A stretch of DNA of 53,477 bases, from positions 1 to 53,477 of the forward strand of contig CAKUGM010000003.1 in assembly GCA_934654625.1 (NCBI GenBank). Direction: 5' to 3'. The stretch is from an uncultured Collinsella sp. (lineage in GTDB: Bacteria; Actinomycetota; Coriobacteriia; Coriobacteriales; Coriobacteriaceae). Both the position numbers and the translations under genes were made by a program. Positions 22,838-30,900 of this stretch are shown here, piece after piece. The notes below the pieces were generated by a model. It did not search any database and was not told the origin of the DNA. It worked only from the letters and a program-made list of their open reading frames with translations. Within the stretch, counting starts at the first letter, position 1. Each line of letters opens with the position of its first letter.

Positions 22838-23774
22838 CAATCTGGGTTATTCCATTAAAGAGGCCAACAGGCACTTCTTCCGCAACTGGACCACTTCTCT
22901 GGGTGCGGTCATCACCATCTTCCTGTCGCTGTTCATCATCGGCCTGTTCGTCGTGGGTTCCGCGATGGTCAACGCCGCAATCGGTACGGTAGAGCAGGAA
23001 GTCACCATCAACGCGTTCATTTCGGATGGCGCGAGCGACGAGGACATCGAGGCGTTCGAGACCGAGCTTAAGAGCTGGGATAACGTCAAGAACGTGACCT
23101 TCAAGACCAAAGAGGACGCTCTTGCCGACTACAAGAGCAGGGTGTCCAACAACGCCGATGCCACCATGTCGGCGCTCGACGGTGAAAATCCGCTGCCGCG
23201 CTCTTTCGTGATCGAGATGGAGGATCCCTCGCAGGTCGCCTCCACTGCCACGAAGATCAAACAGGACGCGAACTTCCGCAAGATCGTCGATGACGATAAC
23301 ACCGAGGTCGACGACAAGGACGCCGACGTCGAAGCGAGCGTGCTGTATGGCCAGGAGGAAGTCAGCCGCCTGTTCCAGGTGACGAACTACATCCGCGTCG
23401 CCGCTATCGTGGTCGTGGCGCTCCTCACCTTCATCGCCTTCATCTTCATCAACAACACGATTCGCCTCTCGATCACCGCGCGCCGTCGTGAGATCGCGAT
23501 CATGCGTCTCGTGGGTGCTTCGAACGGTTTCATTCGCGGGCCGTTTATCACCGAGGGCGTCCTGCAGGCTCTACTGGGCTCTGCGCTCGCTATCGGCGTA
23601 CTGGAGATCATCCGCAATGTGGGCATTCCCGCGCTGCAGAACAGCGTGAAGTTCCTTACCTTTGCGGTGCCTATCCAGATGTTCTTGGCCACCTATGTCG
23701 CGCTGCTTATCATCGGCGTGGTTATTGGCCTGTTTGGTTCTGCCATCGCCATGAGGCGCTACCTCAAGGTATAG
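22827..23774 (+). CDS. ftsX: Cell-division protein FtsX
   Basis: Membrane partner of FtsE, 315 residues. One transmembrane helix lies near residues 20-45 (SLGAVITIFLSLFIIGLFVV), then a large extracytoplasmic domain of about 150 residues (EVTINAFISDGASDEDIEAF onward), then three C-terminal helices with the FtsX/permease signature (IAIMRLVGASNGFIRGPFI). The ATG at 22827 follows GGGGAGG and lies inside the end of ftsE. A homologue of this layout passes ATP-driven movement to cell-wall hydrolases outside. The gene is followed by a terminator before rnr. Confidence 0.95.
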   Translation: MAPSNLGYSIKEANRHFFRNWTTSLGAVITIFLSLFIIGLFVVGSAMVNAAIGTVEQEVTINAFISDGASDEDIEAFETELKSWDNVKNVTFKTKEDALADYKSRVSNNADATMSALDGENPLPRSFVIEMEDPSQVASTATKIKQDANFRKIVDDDNTEVDDKDADVEASVLYGQEEVSRLFQVTNYIRVAAIVVVALLTFIAFIFINNTIRLSITARRREIAIMRLVGASNGFIRGPFITEGVLQALLGSALAIGVLEIIRNVGIPALQNSVKFLTFAVPIQMFLATYVALLIIGVVIGLFGSAIAMRRYLKV

Positions 23775-23802
23775 CTTGAGGACCCAAAAGGGTACACGAT
23801 AG

Positions 23803-23840
23803 GGGCGGGTCGCGTATGTGCGGCCCGCCCTTTGCTGTTT
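23803..23840 (+). terminator. Rho-independent terminator of ftsEX
   Basis: An 11-bp stem GGGCGGGTCGC / GCGGCCCGCCC (23803-23813 with 23820-23830, one G-U pair) and a T-rich tail TTTGCTGTTT. Confidence 0.78.
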
Positions 23841-23868
23841 GTTATGAATCGATGATCGGAGGCCCGCT

Positions 23869-25971
23869 ATGGGGCGTAAGCATAAAACGAACGCGCATCG
23901 CTCGCCCGTGCGCTCGCGTCGCGTGGCGGGATTGCTGGGCACGGTGCATCTGACAGGAGGCGTGGCCACGGTAGAGACGGCGGAGGGCGTATTCCGCCTT
24001 ACCGAGCGCGGCATGCGCGAGGCCATGCCGGGCGATACCGTGACGGTGAGCTTGCATCGCGGCCCGGGCGGCGAGCGCCGTGCGCAGGTTGAATCGGTGG
24101 AGGAGCGCTCCCAGACCGTGGTGGTGGGCACCTATCATCAGGCGGGCCCGTTGGGCGTGGTGCGCCCCTTGGATAAACGCGCCAAGCAGGATTTCTTCGT
24201 GCCCCCGCGCGACCGTTCTCCCGAGCGCCTAAACGTCGCCGATGGTGATCTTGTTGCCGCGCGCATTGTGAGCTACCCCACACGCATGGAGTCGGGTGTG
24301 GTGACGATCGAGCGCCGTATCGGGGGCAAGGACGCCCCGGACGCGGGCATTCAGACTGTTATGGCGCGCTATGACCTGGCCGATGGCTACGCGCCCGCAG
24401 CGCTCGCGGAAGCTGAGACGTTGGAGCTCGATGTTGAATCGGCTCTTCAAGATCCGCTGCGACGCGATATTCGCGATCGCTTCCTGCTGACCATCGACCC
24501 CGTGGATGCGCGCGACTTCGATGACGCCATCTCCGTTGAGCGCACGCCTGCGGGTGGGTGGAAGCTCGGCGTGCATATCGCCGACGTGTCGCATTACGTG
24601 GCATGGGAGAGCTCTATCGACCTTGAGGCCCGCATGCGCTCCACGAGTGTCTATCTTGCCGACCGCGTGCTTCCCATGCTGCCCGAGCGCCTTTCAAACG
24701 GTCTGTGCTCCCTGCGGCCTCACGAGGACCGCCTTGCCTTTACGGTGGATATCGAGCTCGATGCGCGCGGCCGCGTGGTGTCGAGCCGTGCGTATCCGAG
24801 CGCGATTCAGTCGCGCGTGCGTCTTGATTACGATGCGGCCGATTACCTGCTGCGTGCAGAAGCGGACGATACCGGCGACCGGGATGTTGACCAAGCATGC
24901 GTGGAGCGTGCCGAGCGGGCGCGCGAGGACGCCGCCGCTTGTGGGGTCGATGTCGTTGCTTTTCTGCGTGATGCCGATGAACTTGCACGTGCGCGCTGGG
25001 CAATCAGGCGTCGACGCGGGTCTATCGACTTCGAATCCACCGAGGTCCATGTGGTTCTCGATAACGAAGGCGTGCCGCTGCGCATCGATGTGCGCCGTCG
25101 CACGCCGGCGACGTCGCTCGTGGAGGAGGCCATGCTTCTTGCCAATGAATGCGTGGCAAGAAAGCTCGTGGCAGCAGGCGCGCCCGCTGCCTTCCGCGTG
25201 CATGAAGATCCCTCGCCTGACGAGTTGACGGCTGCGGCAGAGGTTCTTATCGAGGCGCAGGCGATTGACCGCCAAGAGGCGTTGGGCATCATGACCGGTG
25301 ACTCCTATGCTATCGAGGGCGTGCTGGAGCGCAGCACCCAGACCTCCCAGGCGCCCATGGTGAACGTCTTGCTTTTGCGTGCCATGCAGCGAGCGGTGTA
25401 TCGCCCGCACAACCTGGGGCACTATGCTCTGAGTGCCGAGGCGTATTGCCACTTCACAAGCCCCATTCGTCGCTATCCCGACCTGCTCGTGCACCGTGCC
25501 CTCAAGATGCTCCTCGCGCGTGAGCGACTGGGGGCTCGCGTGTGGCGCGAGCGAGCGCCACGCCTGGTGGGTACGGGTGCACAGGATATGGAGCATATCT
25601 TGCCGGCGCTTTGTCGAGAGGCATCTTCGCGCGAGCGCATCGCCGATGCTGCGGCGCGTGATTCGCAAAAGGTGAAGGTCGCCCAGTACTATGCCGAGCG
25701 TATAGGAGAGCGCATGGCCGCGACCGTTACCTGGATCGACCAGATGGGTGCGTTCGTGCGCGTGGACGAGACCGCGGCGGAAGGCCTGGTGCGCATGAGC
25801 GCACTGGGCGGCAACGAGTGGTGGGACTTCGATGAACGTCGCCTCACCCTTACCGGTACGTCTTCGGGCGAGGTCATCTCGCTTGGTCGACGGGCAATCG
25901 TGGAGGTTGTGGGCACCGATTGCATGCGCGGGCACCTCGACTTCAAGCTGATACACACCTTGAGCATTTAG
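23869..25971 (+). CDS. rnr: Ribonuclease R
   Basis: Processive 3'-to-5' exoribonuclease that degrades structured RNA and takes part in trans-translation. The 700-residue protein has N-terminal cold-shock/OB domains, the RNB catalytic domain with DPVDARDFDDA at 210-220 (the metal-binding aspartates) followed by KLGVHIADVSHYV, and a late HFTSPIRRYPDLLVHRALK segment. An S1 RNA-binding domain is at the C terminus (GERMAATVTWIDQMGAFVRV). GGAGGCCCGCT precedes the ATG. A TPR gene begins 38 bases after the stop, followed by smpB, so the genes may be co-transcribed with a trans-translation partner. Confidence 0.95.
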   Translation: MGRKHKTNAHRSPVRSRRVAGLLGTVHLTGGVATVETAEGVFRLTERGMREAMPGDTVTVSLHRGPGGERRAQVESVEERSQTVVVGTYHQAGPLGVVRPLDKRAKQDFFVPPRDRSPERLNVADGDLVAARIVSYPTRMESGVVTIERRIGGKDAPDAGIQTVMARYDLADGYAPAALAEAETLELDVESALQDPLRRDIRDRFLLTIDPVDARDFDDAISVERTPAGGWKLGVHIADVSHYVAWESSIDLEARMRSTSVYLADRVLPMLPERLSNGLCSLRPHEDRLAFTVDIELDARGRVVSSRAYPSAIQSRVRLDYDAADYLLRAEADDTGDRDVDQACVERAERAREDAAACGVDVVAFLRDADELARARWAIRRRRGSIDFESTEVHVVLDNEGVPLRIDVRRRTPATSLVEEAMLLANECVARKLVAAGAPAAFRVHEDPSPDELTAAAEVLIEAQAIDRQEALGIMTGDSYAIEGVLERSTQTSQAPMVNVLLLRAMQRAVYRPHNLGHYALSAEAYCHFTSPIRRYPDLLVHRALKMLLARERLGARVWRERAPRLVGTGAQDMEHILPALCREASSRERIADAAARDSQKVKVAQYYAERIGERMAATVTWIDQMGAFVRVDETAAEGLVRMSALGGNEWWDFDERRLTLTGTSSGEVISLGRRAIVEVVGTDCMRGHLDFKLIHTLSI

Positions 25972-26009
25972 GCTACACTGAGAAGCCGAACCGAGATTCA
26001 GGAGGACAT

Positions 26010-26861
26010 GTGGAAACGCCGATTTCCGAACAAGATATCGAGTACGCCGAGACCTATCTGGCGGCAGGCGACATTTCTACGGCATCGCAGATGCTCGAGC
26101 GTTATCTGGAGCTCGCTGAGGAGTACATTGCCGAGGAGTGCCAGGCAACGGACGAGGTGCAGTACTTCAGCTTCCAGGATCCTTTCGAGCGCCTATGCTA
26201 TGCACGCGTCGAGCGCGATCCGCGCCGTATCATTGCGGCGCCCGCCCCGTTCGATCGCCTGTATTCCGACGTGGCATACGTGTGCATCCAACAGCAGGAT
26301 TACGAGCGCGCGCGCGATGCACTTATCCAGGCGGTGCGCTGGAACCCCATGAACTGCAAGTATCGTTTGGACCTGGCGGAGATCTTCCGTGCCCTGGGCG
26401 ATATCCAGGAGTGGGCGGCGCTTTCCAATTCCGTGCTTGAGCGTGCGTCCGATGGTCGCGTTGCCGCTCGTGCATATTCCAACTTGGGTCAGCTCTTTAT
26501 CGATCAGGACAACGCCGTTGCCGCCTCCGGCTGCGCGCGTCTGGCCGTGCGCCTGGCTCCCGCCGATGCTCGCACGGTGGCCTTGATGGACCGTCTGGCC
26601 AAGGAACATCCCGAGGTCGCCCAGGATTCTGACGAACATGTGCTGGGAGAGCTTTCGATCCAGGGCATCCCCACGAGCCCTTCTCCCGATGTTGCCATCT
26701 GTTTGCTCATTTGCGCGTCCGACGCCGCCACGGCGGGCGATCGTGCAAAGGCCGCCGAGTACACGGCGCGCGCAAACGGGCTTATTGGCAAGGAGGCCTG
26801 CTCTGCGCTGATCAAGATGATTCGCGAGGCAGATAGCGAGGGTGGCGCCGATGCCCAGTAA
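26010..26861 (+). CDS. TPR-repeat protein between rnr and smpB
   Basis: A 283-residue soluble protein with tetratricopeptide-like helix pairs: EYAETYLAAGDISTASQMLE near the start, SDVAYVCIQQQDYERARDAL, RLDLAEIFRALGDIQEWAAL and AYSNLGQLFIDQDNAVAASG. I recognise no catalytic motif, signal peptide or membrane segment. GTG at 26010 was chosen because AGGAGG lies directly upstream and the N terminus then reads METPISEQ with the initiator; the frame can be read further upstream, into rnr. It overlaps smpB by 11 bases, implying coupled translation. Position between RNase R and SmpB suggests a role in rescue of stalled ribosomes or RNA decay; this is inference from context only. Confidence 0.82.
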   Translation: METPISEQDIEYAETYLAAGDISTASQMLERYLELAEEYIAEECQATDEVQYFSFQDPFERLCYARVERDPRRIIAAPAPFDRLYSDVAYVCIQQQDYERARDALIQAVRWNPMNCKYRLDLAEIFRALGDIQEWAALSNSVLERASDGRVAARAYSNLGQLFIDQDNAVAASGCARLAVRLAPADARTVALMDRLAKEHPEVAQDSDEHVLGELSIQGIPTSPSPDVAICLLICASDAATAGDRAKAAEYTARANGLIGKEACSALIKMIREADSEGGADAQ

Positions 26862-27324
26862 GAAGGAACACAAGCTCATCTCCAAAAACCGTTCGGCGCA
26901 TCACGAGTATTTTATCGACGAGACTATCGAATGCGGTGTCGAACTCGCTGGTGCCGAGGTGAAGAGCATCCGCGAGCGCGCCTGCCAGATCACGGACACC
27001 TTTGCGATTATCCGCGGGGGAGAGTGCTGGCTCGTGGGCCTGCATATCCATCCCTACAGCAACGGTGGCGTGTGGAACCGCGACCCAGATCGTCGCAAGA
27101 AGCTCTTGCTCCATCGCAAGGAGATTGACTACCTGGATGGCAAGCTGCGCAACCGCGGTTACGCGCTGGTTCCGTTGGAGCTGTATTTTAACGATTCCGG
27201 TCGCGTGAAGCTGCTGCTTGGACTGGGACGCGGTAAGAAGCTCTATGACAAGCGCGAAGATATGGCCAAGCGTGATGTGCAGCGCGAAATCGACCGAGCC
27301 CTCAAAACACGCCTGCGGGGCTGA
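26851..27324 (+). CDS. smpB: SsrA-binding protein SmpB
   Basis: Binds tmRNA and delivers it to stalled ribosomes. The 157-residue protein opens KKEHKLISKNRSAHHEYFID and has the characteristic GVELAGAEVKSIRE and HPYSNGG segments, then RKKLLLHRKEID, and a basic C-terminal tail (KLYDKREDMAKRDVQREIDR) that enters the mRNA channel. Of two in-frame starts I prefer ATG 26851, which gives MPSKKEHK as in the family and has GAGGGTGG upstream; a GTG nine bases earlier is possible. It ends in TGA. The tmRNA gene is not immediately downstream. Confidence 0.95.
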   Translation: MPSKKEHKLISKNRSAHHEYFIDETIECGVELAGAEVKSIRERACQITDTFAIIRGGECWLVGLHIHPYSNGGVWNRDPDRRKKLLLHRKEIDYLDGKLRNRGYALVPLELYFNDSGRVKLLLGLGRGKKLYDKREDMAKRDVQREIDRALKTRLRG

Positions 27325-27417
27325 GGCACCGCATCTTGCCGTTCAATCGTCGCTTACGTACCTCGCGTACGCTGCGCTCCTCTTTCGCGGCAACCTGCGG
27401 CACCTCAGCCCCGCAGG
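27312..27417. repeat. Long-range inverted repeat spanning the smpB 3' end
   Basis: A perfect 15-bp inverted repeat (27312-27326 with 27403-27417) joins the last codons and stop of smpB to a point 90 bases downstream, with further partial pairing inside. The region 27325-27511 contains no gene I can support; it could be a structured 3' UTR or small RNA ending at the terminator at 27512-27542. Confidence 0.6.
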
Positions 27418-27511
27418 TGCGCGGACGAGATGGGAACCGCACCGCGGCGCCAATCGTCGGGCGCCACACTTCAGCCACGCAGAGGATGTGGGCTGTATAT
27501 TGCTTTCGATT

Positions 27512-27542
27512 ACGGCTTCCTTTGGGAAGCCGTTTCTTTTTT
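27512..27542 (+). terminator. Strong rho-independent terminator
   Basis: A perfect 9-bp stem ACGGCTTCC / GGAAGCCGT (27512-27520 with 27525-27533), TTTG loop, then TTCTTTTTT. It ends the smpB transcript, or an unannotated RNA, 188 bases after the smpB stop. Confidence 0.92.
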
Positions 27543-27562
27543 CGCAATTGGCATAAAAGAAC

Positions 27563-27600
27563 TTGTATTTAATAAATAGGAACTTATACTATTAATAAGT
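27563..27600 (+). promoter_or_regulatory. Promoter and candidate operator of rubredoxin gene
   Basis: TTGTAT (27563-27568), 16 bases, TATACT (27585-27590) in an AT-rich block. An imperfect palindrome ACTTAT...ATAAGT (27582-27600) overlaps the -10. TAGGAACT at 27577-27584 recurs in inverted form upstream of the Fur/PerR gene (49698-49705), hinting at control by that regulator. Confidence 0.5.
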
Positions 27601-27626
27601 ACACAGCCAGTTCTAGGGAGGACATC

Positions 27627-27770
27627 ATGGCTGAAGAGAAGAAGACCTACAAGTTTGTCTGCACTGTTTGCGGTTACGAGGTTGAGGTCGATACGCCTGA
27701 GCTGCCGGAGGATTACGTGTGCCCGGTTTGCGGCGTGGGCCCCGATCAGTTTGAGCGCGTCGACGAGTAA
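27627..27770 (+). CDS. Rubredoxin
   Basis: A 47-residue one-iron electron carrier. Two CxxCG knuckles bind the iron: [11 protein letters not shown] near residue 11 and [13 protein letters not shown] near residue 33. It lacks the usual aromatic-rich stretch between them but keeps the spacing, so it belongs to a short rubredoxin-like type. AGGGAGGACATC precedes the ATG. It forms a single-gene unit between a promoter and a terminator. In anaerobes rubredoxins pass electrons to peroxide- and oxygen-reducing enzymes, which fits possible control by a PerR-like regulator. The partner enzymes are not in this window. Confidence 0.9.
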   Translation: MAEEKKTYKFVCTVCGYEVEVDTPELPEDYVCPVCGVGPDQFERVDE

Positions 27771-27800
27771 CATGCGCTAGATACATCCAACGTTCTCCAG

Positions 27801-27843
27801 CGCGGGGCGAGGTCCATCGGGTCTCGCCCCGCGTTCGTTTTTT
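27801..27843 (+). terminator. Rho-independent terminator of rubredoxin gene
   Basis: A perfect 11-bp stem CGCGGGGCGAG / CTCGCCCCGCG (27801-27811 with 27823-27833), then TTCGTTTTTT. Confidence 0.92.
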
Positions 27844-27861
27844 GCGCGTGCGTTACGCATA

Positions 27862-27873
27862 TGTTTCGAAACA
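27862..27873. promoter_or_regulatory. Palindrome upstream of gltBD
   Basis: TGTTTCGAAACA is a perfect 12-base dyad, 107 bases before the gltB start and just upstream of a weak promoter-like TTGGCA (27887). Candidate operator for the glutamate synthase operon; the regulator is unknown. Confidence 0.3.
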
Positions 27874-27979
27874 GCAGGGAAACATCTTGGCAAACCTACC
27901 GCCGTAGTATGTAGCCCTCACGCAACATGAGAATACTATGCGTGTGTGATCGAGCTAGAAGCTATCGGGGAGGTAAACG

Positions 27980-30900
27980 ATGCAGGAGCAGGGAAAACCC
28001 GCTGACCAGCACCATCAGGGACTGTATCGTCCTGAGTTTGAACACGATGCGTGCGGCATTGGCGCGCTCGCTAATCTTCATGGACAAAAGAGCCACCAGA
28101 TTTTGGATGACGCTCTTTCGGTACTCGTCAATTTGGAGCACCGTGGCGGCACGGGCTTGGAGAAGAACACCGGCGACGGCGCCGGTATCCTCTTTCAGGT
28201 GCCGCATCATTTTTTCCGCAAAGAAGCGCAGAAGTGCGGCCAGATCTTGCCCGCCGAGGGCGATTACGGCGTGGCTATGCTCTTCTTCCCGCAGGACGAA
28301 TGCGGTGTCGAAGATGCAGCCCGCGTATTTGAGGAGGGTTGCGCCGAGGCCGGCGTGCCGCTGCTGTTTTGGCGTCGCGTTCCCGTAGACCCGCATGATC
28401 TGGGCGAGACGGCCCGTGCCTGCATGCCCACGATCCTGCAGGCGTTCCTGGGCCGCCCCGAGGACGTGGAGGCTGGCGACGACTTCGAGCGCCGCCTGTA
28501 CGTTTGCCGCCGTACCGTCGAGAAGCGCGCCGACGCCGAGTTCTCCCTGCAGGGCAAGATTTTCTACGTCTGCTCCATGAGCTCACGCACCGTGGTCTAT
28601 AAGGGCATGCTCGTGGCCACGCAGATGCGCCGCTTCTTCACCGATCTTAACGACGCTGCAGTCAAGACGGCGGTGGCGCTCGTTCACTCCCGTTATTCCA
28701 CCAACACCACGCCGAGCTGGGAGCGCGCGCACCCCAACCGCTACATCATCCATAACGGCGAGATCAACACCCTCAAGGGCAACGTCAATTGGATTCGCGC
28801 CCGCGAACCGAACCTCTACTCGCCGGTGCTCCAGCACGACCTCGAGCGCGTGCTGCCCATCATCAACCGCGAGGGCTCGGACTCCGCCATCCTCGATAAC
28901 GTCCTCGAGTTCCTGGTCATGAACGGGCGCTCTATGACGCGCGCGGTGTCTATGCTGCTGCCCGAGCCGTGGGACCACAACACGAATCTTTCCGAGGAGC
29001 GTCGCGCCTACGACGCCTACCAGTCCATGCTCATGGAGCCCTGGGACGGTCCTGCCGCGATCGCCTTTACCGATGGCCGCACCCTGGGCGCCGCCCTCGA
29101 CCGTAACGGCCTGCGCCCGGCTCGCTACTATGTGACGCGTGACGACCGCTTCCTGCTCTCCTCTGAGGTTGGCACCATCGAGATCGATCCGGCAAACGTG
29201 CTTACAGCCGGCTGCCTGGGCCCGGGCGAGATACTCGAGGTCGATTTTGCGCAGGGCCGCGTGAAGTACAACGACGAGATTCGTCGTGCCTTCGCCATGC
29301 AAAAGCCCTATCGCGATTGGATCGCGGACGAGACACTCGATGTCGACGACCTTGACGCCGCCAAGACCGAGGCTCCGTGCGAGGACGCCGACGTGCCCGA
29401 TGTCGTGCGCATGGCGCGCTTGGGTTACCACTGGGACGACGTCGACGAGGCCGTGCGTCCCATGGCGCAGGGGGGTAAGGTGCCCCTGGCTTCCATGGGC
29501 ATCGATGCTCCGCTCGCCGTGCTCTCCAAGAAGAACCGCTCGTTCTTCGATTACTTCTACCAGCTGTTCGCGCAGGTCACGAACCCGCCAATCGACGCAC
29601 TGCGCGAGAGCTTCGTGACCTCTACCAAGCTGTACCTGGGAAATCACGGCAACTTGCTCGAAGATTCCCGTGCCGCCTGCCAGCTGGTGCGCCTGCCGCG
29701 TCCGTTGCTGGATAAAAAGCAGTTCGAGGCCATCTGCGCCATCGATCGCGTGGGCTTCAAGACGGCGCGCTTCCGTGCGGTCTACAAACGCGACGACGCT
29801 CCCGGCGCTCTGGCCCGTGCCCTCGATAAGCTGGCGCAAGACGTCGAGGCCGCCGTGCGCGATGGCGTGAACATCGTGGTGCTTTCCGACCGCGCCGCTG
29901 CGGGCGAGGTGCCCATCCCGTCGCTTCTGGCCACGGGTGCCGTGCACAATCACCTGATCCGTGCCGGCGTGCGCACCTTTGCCGACCTGGTTGTCGAGAC
30001 GGGCGACGCCCTGTGCGCCCACGATTTCGCGACTCTTGTGGGCTACTCCGCAAGCGGCATCTACCCCTATATGGCGCATGATTGCATTCGCGACCTCGCT
30101 GCGCGCGGCGACCTGGACGTCTCTGCCGAGGAAGGCATCGCCAACTACAACCGCGCCGTGACGGCGGGCATCGTCTCCATCATGTCCAAGATGGGCATCT
30201 CCACGGTGCAGAGCTATCACTCTGCGCAGATCTTCGAGGCCGTGGGCTTTGATGACGAGTTTATCGACCGCTATTTTGCCGGTACCGTTTCGCGCGTGGG
30301 TGGCATGGGCGTTGCCGACGTCGAGCGCGAGGAGAACAAGCGCTATGACGACGCGCTCGCCATCCTGAAGACCGCTGCTCCCGACCAGCTGCCCACCCTT
30401 GGCCTTACCAAGTGGCGTCCCGTGGTGGGCGAGGATCACCTTATCGACCCGCAGACCATCTACCTGCTGCAGCGTGCCTGCCAGCAGGGCGATTACGACC
30501 TGTTCCAGGAGTACAGCGCTCACGTGCACCGTGCCGGCCGCGCCGTTCGCCTGCGCGACTTGCTCGACTTCGACGCGTCCGGTCGTACGCCGGTGGCGCT
30601 TGACGAGGTGGAGAGCGCACGCGACATCGTGCGCCGCTTTAACACCGGCGCCATGAGCTACGGCTCCATCAGCCAGGAGGCACACGAGTGCATGGCTATT
30701 GCCATGAACCGCCTGCATGGTCGCTCCAACTCCGGTGAGGGCGGCGAGGATCCGCGTCGCGAGACGCCGCTGCCCAACGGCGACTCCAAGAACTCCGCCA
30801 TCAAGCAGATCGCTTCGGCGCGCTTTGGCGTGACGAGTCGCTACCTGTGCTCGGCTATCGAGATTCAGATCAAGATGGCCCAGGGCGCCAAGCCCGGCGA

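Noticed and set aside
27325..27511. tmRNA (ssrA) directly after smpB
   Set aside because: ssrA often follows smpB, and GGGGCTGA occurs at the smpB stop, but there is no tRNA-like 3' half with TTCGA-type T loop and CCA end, and no tag reading frame.
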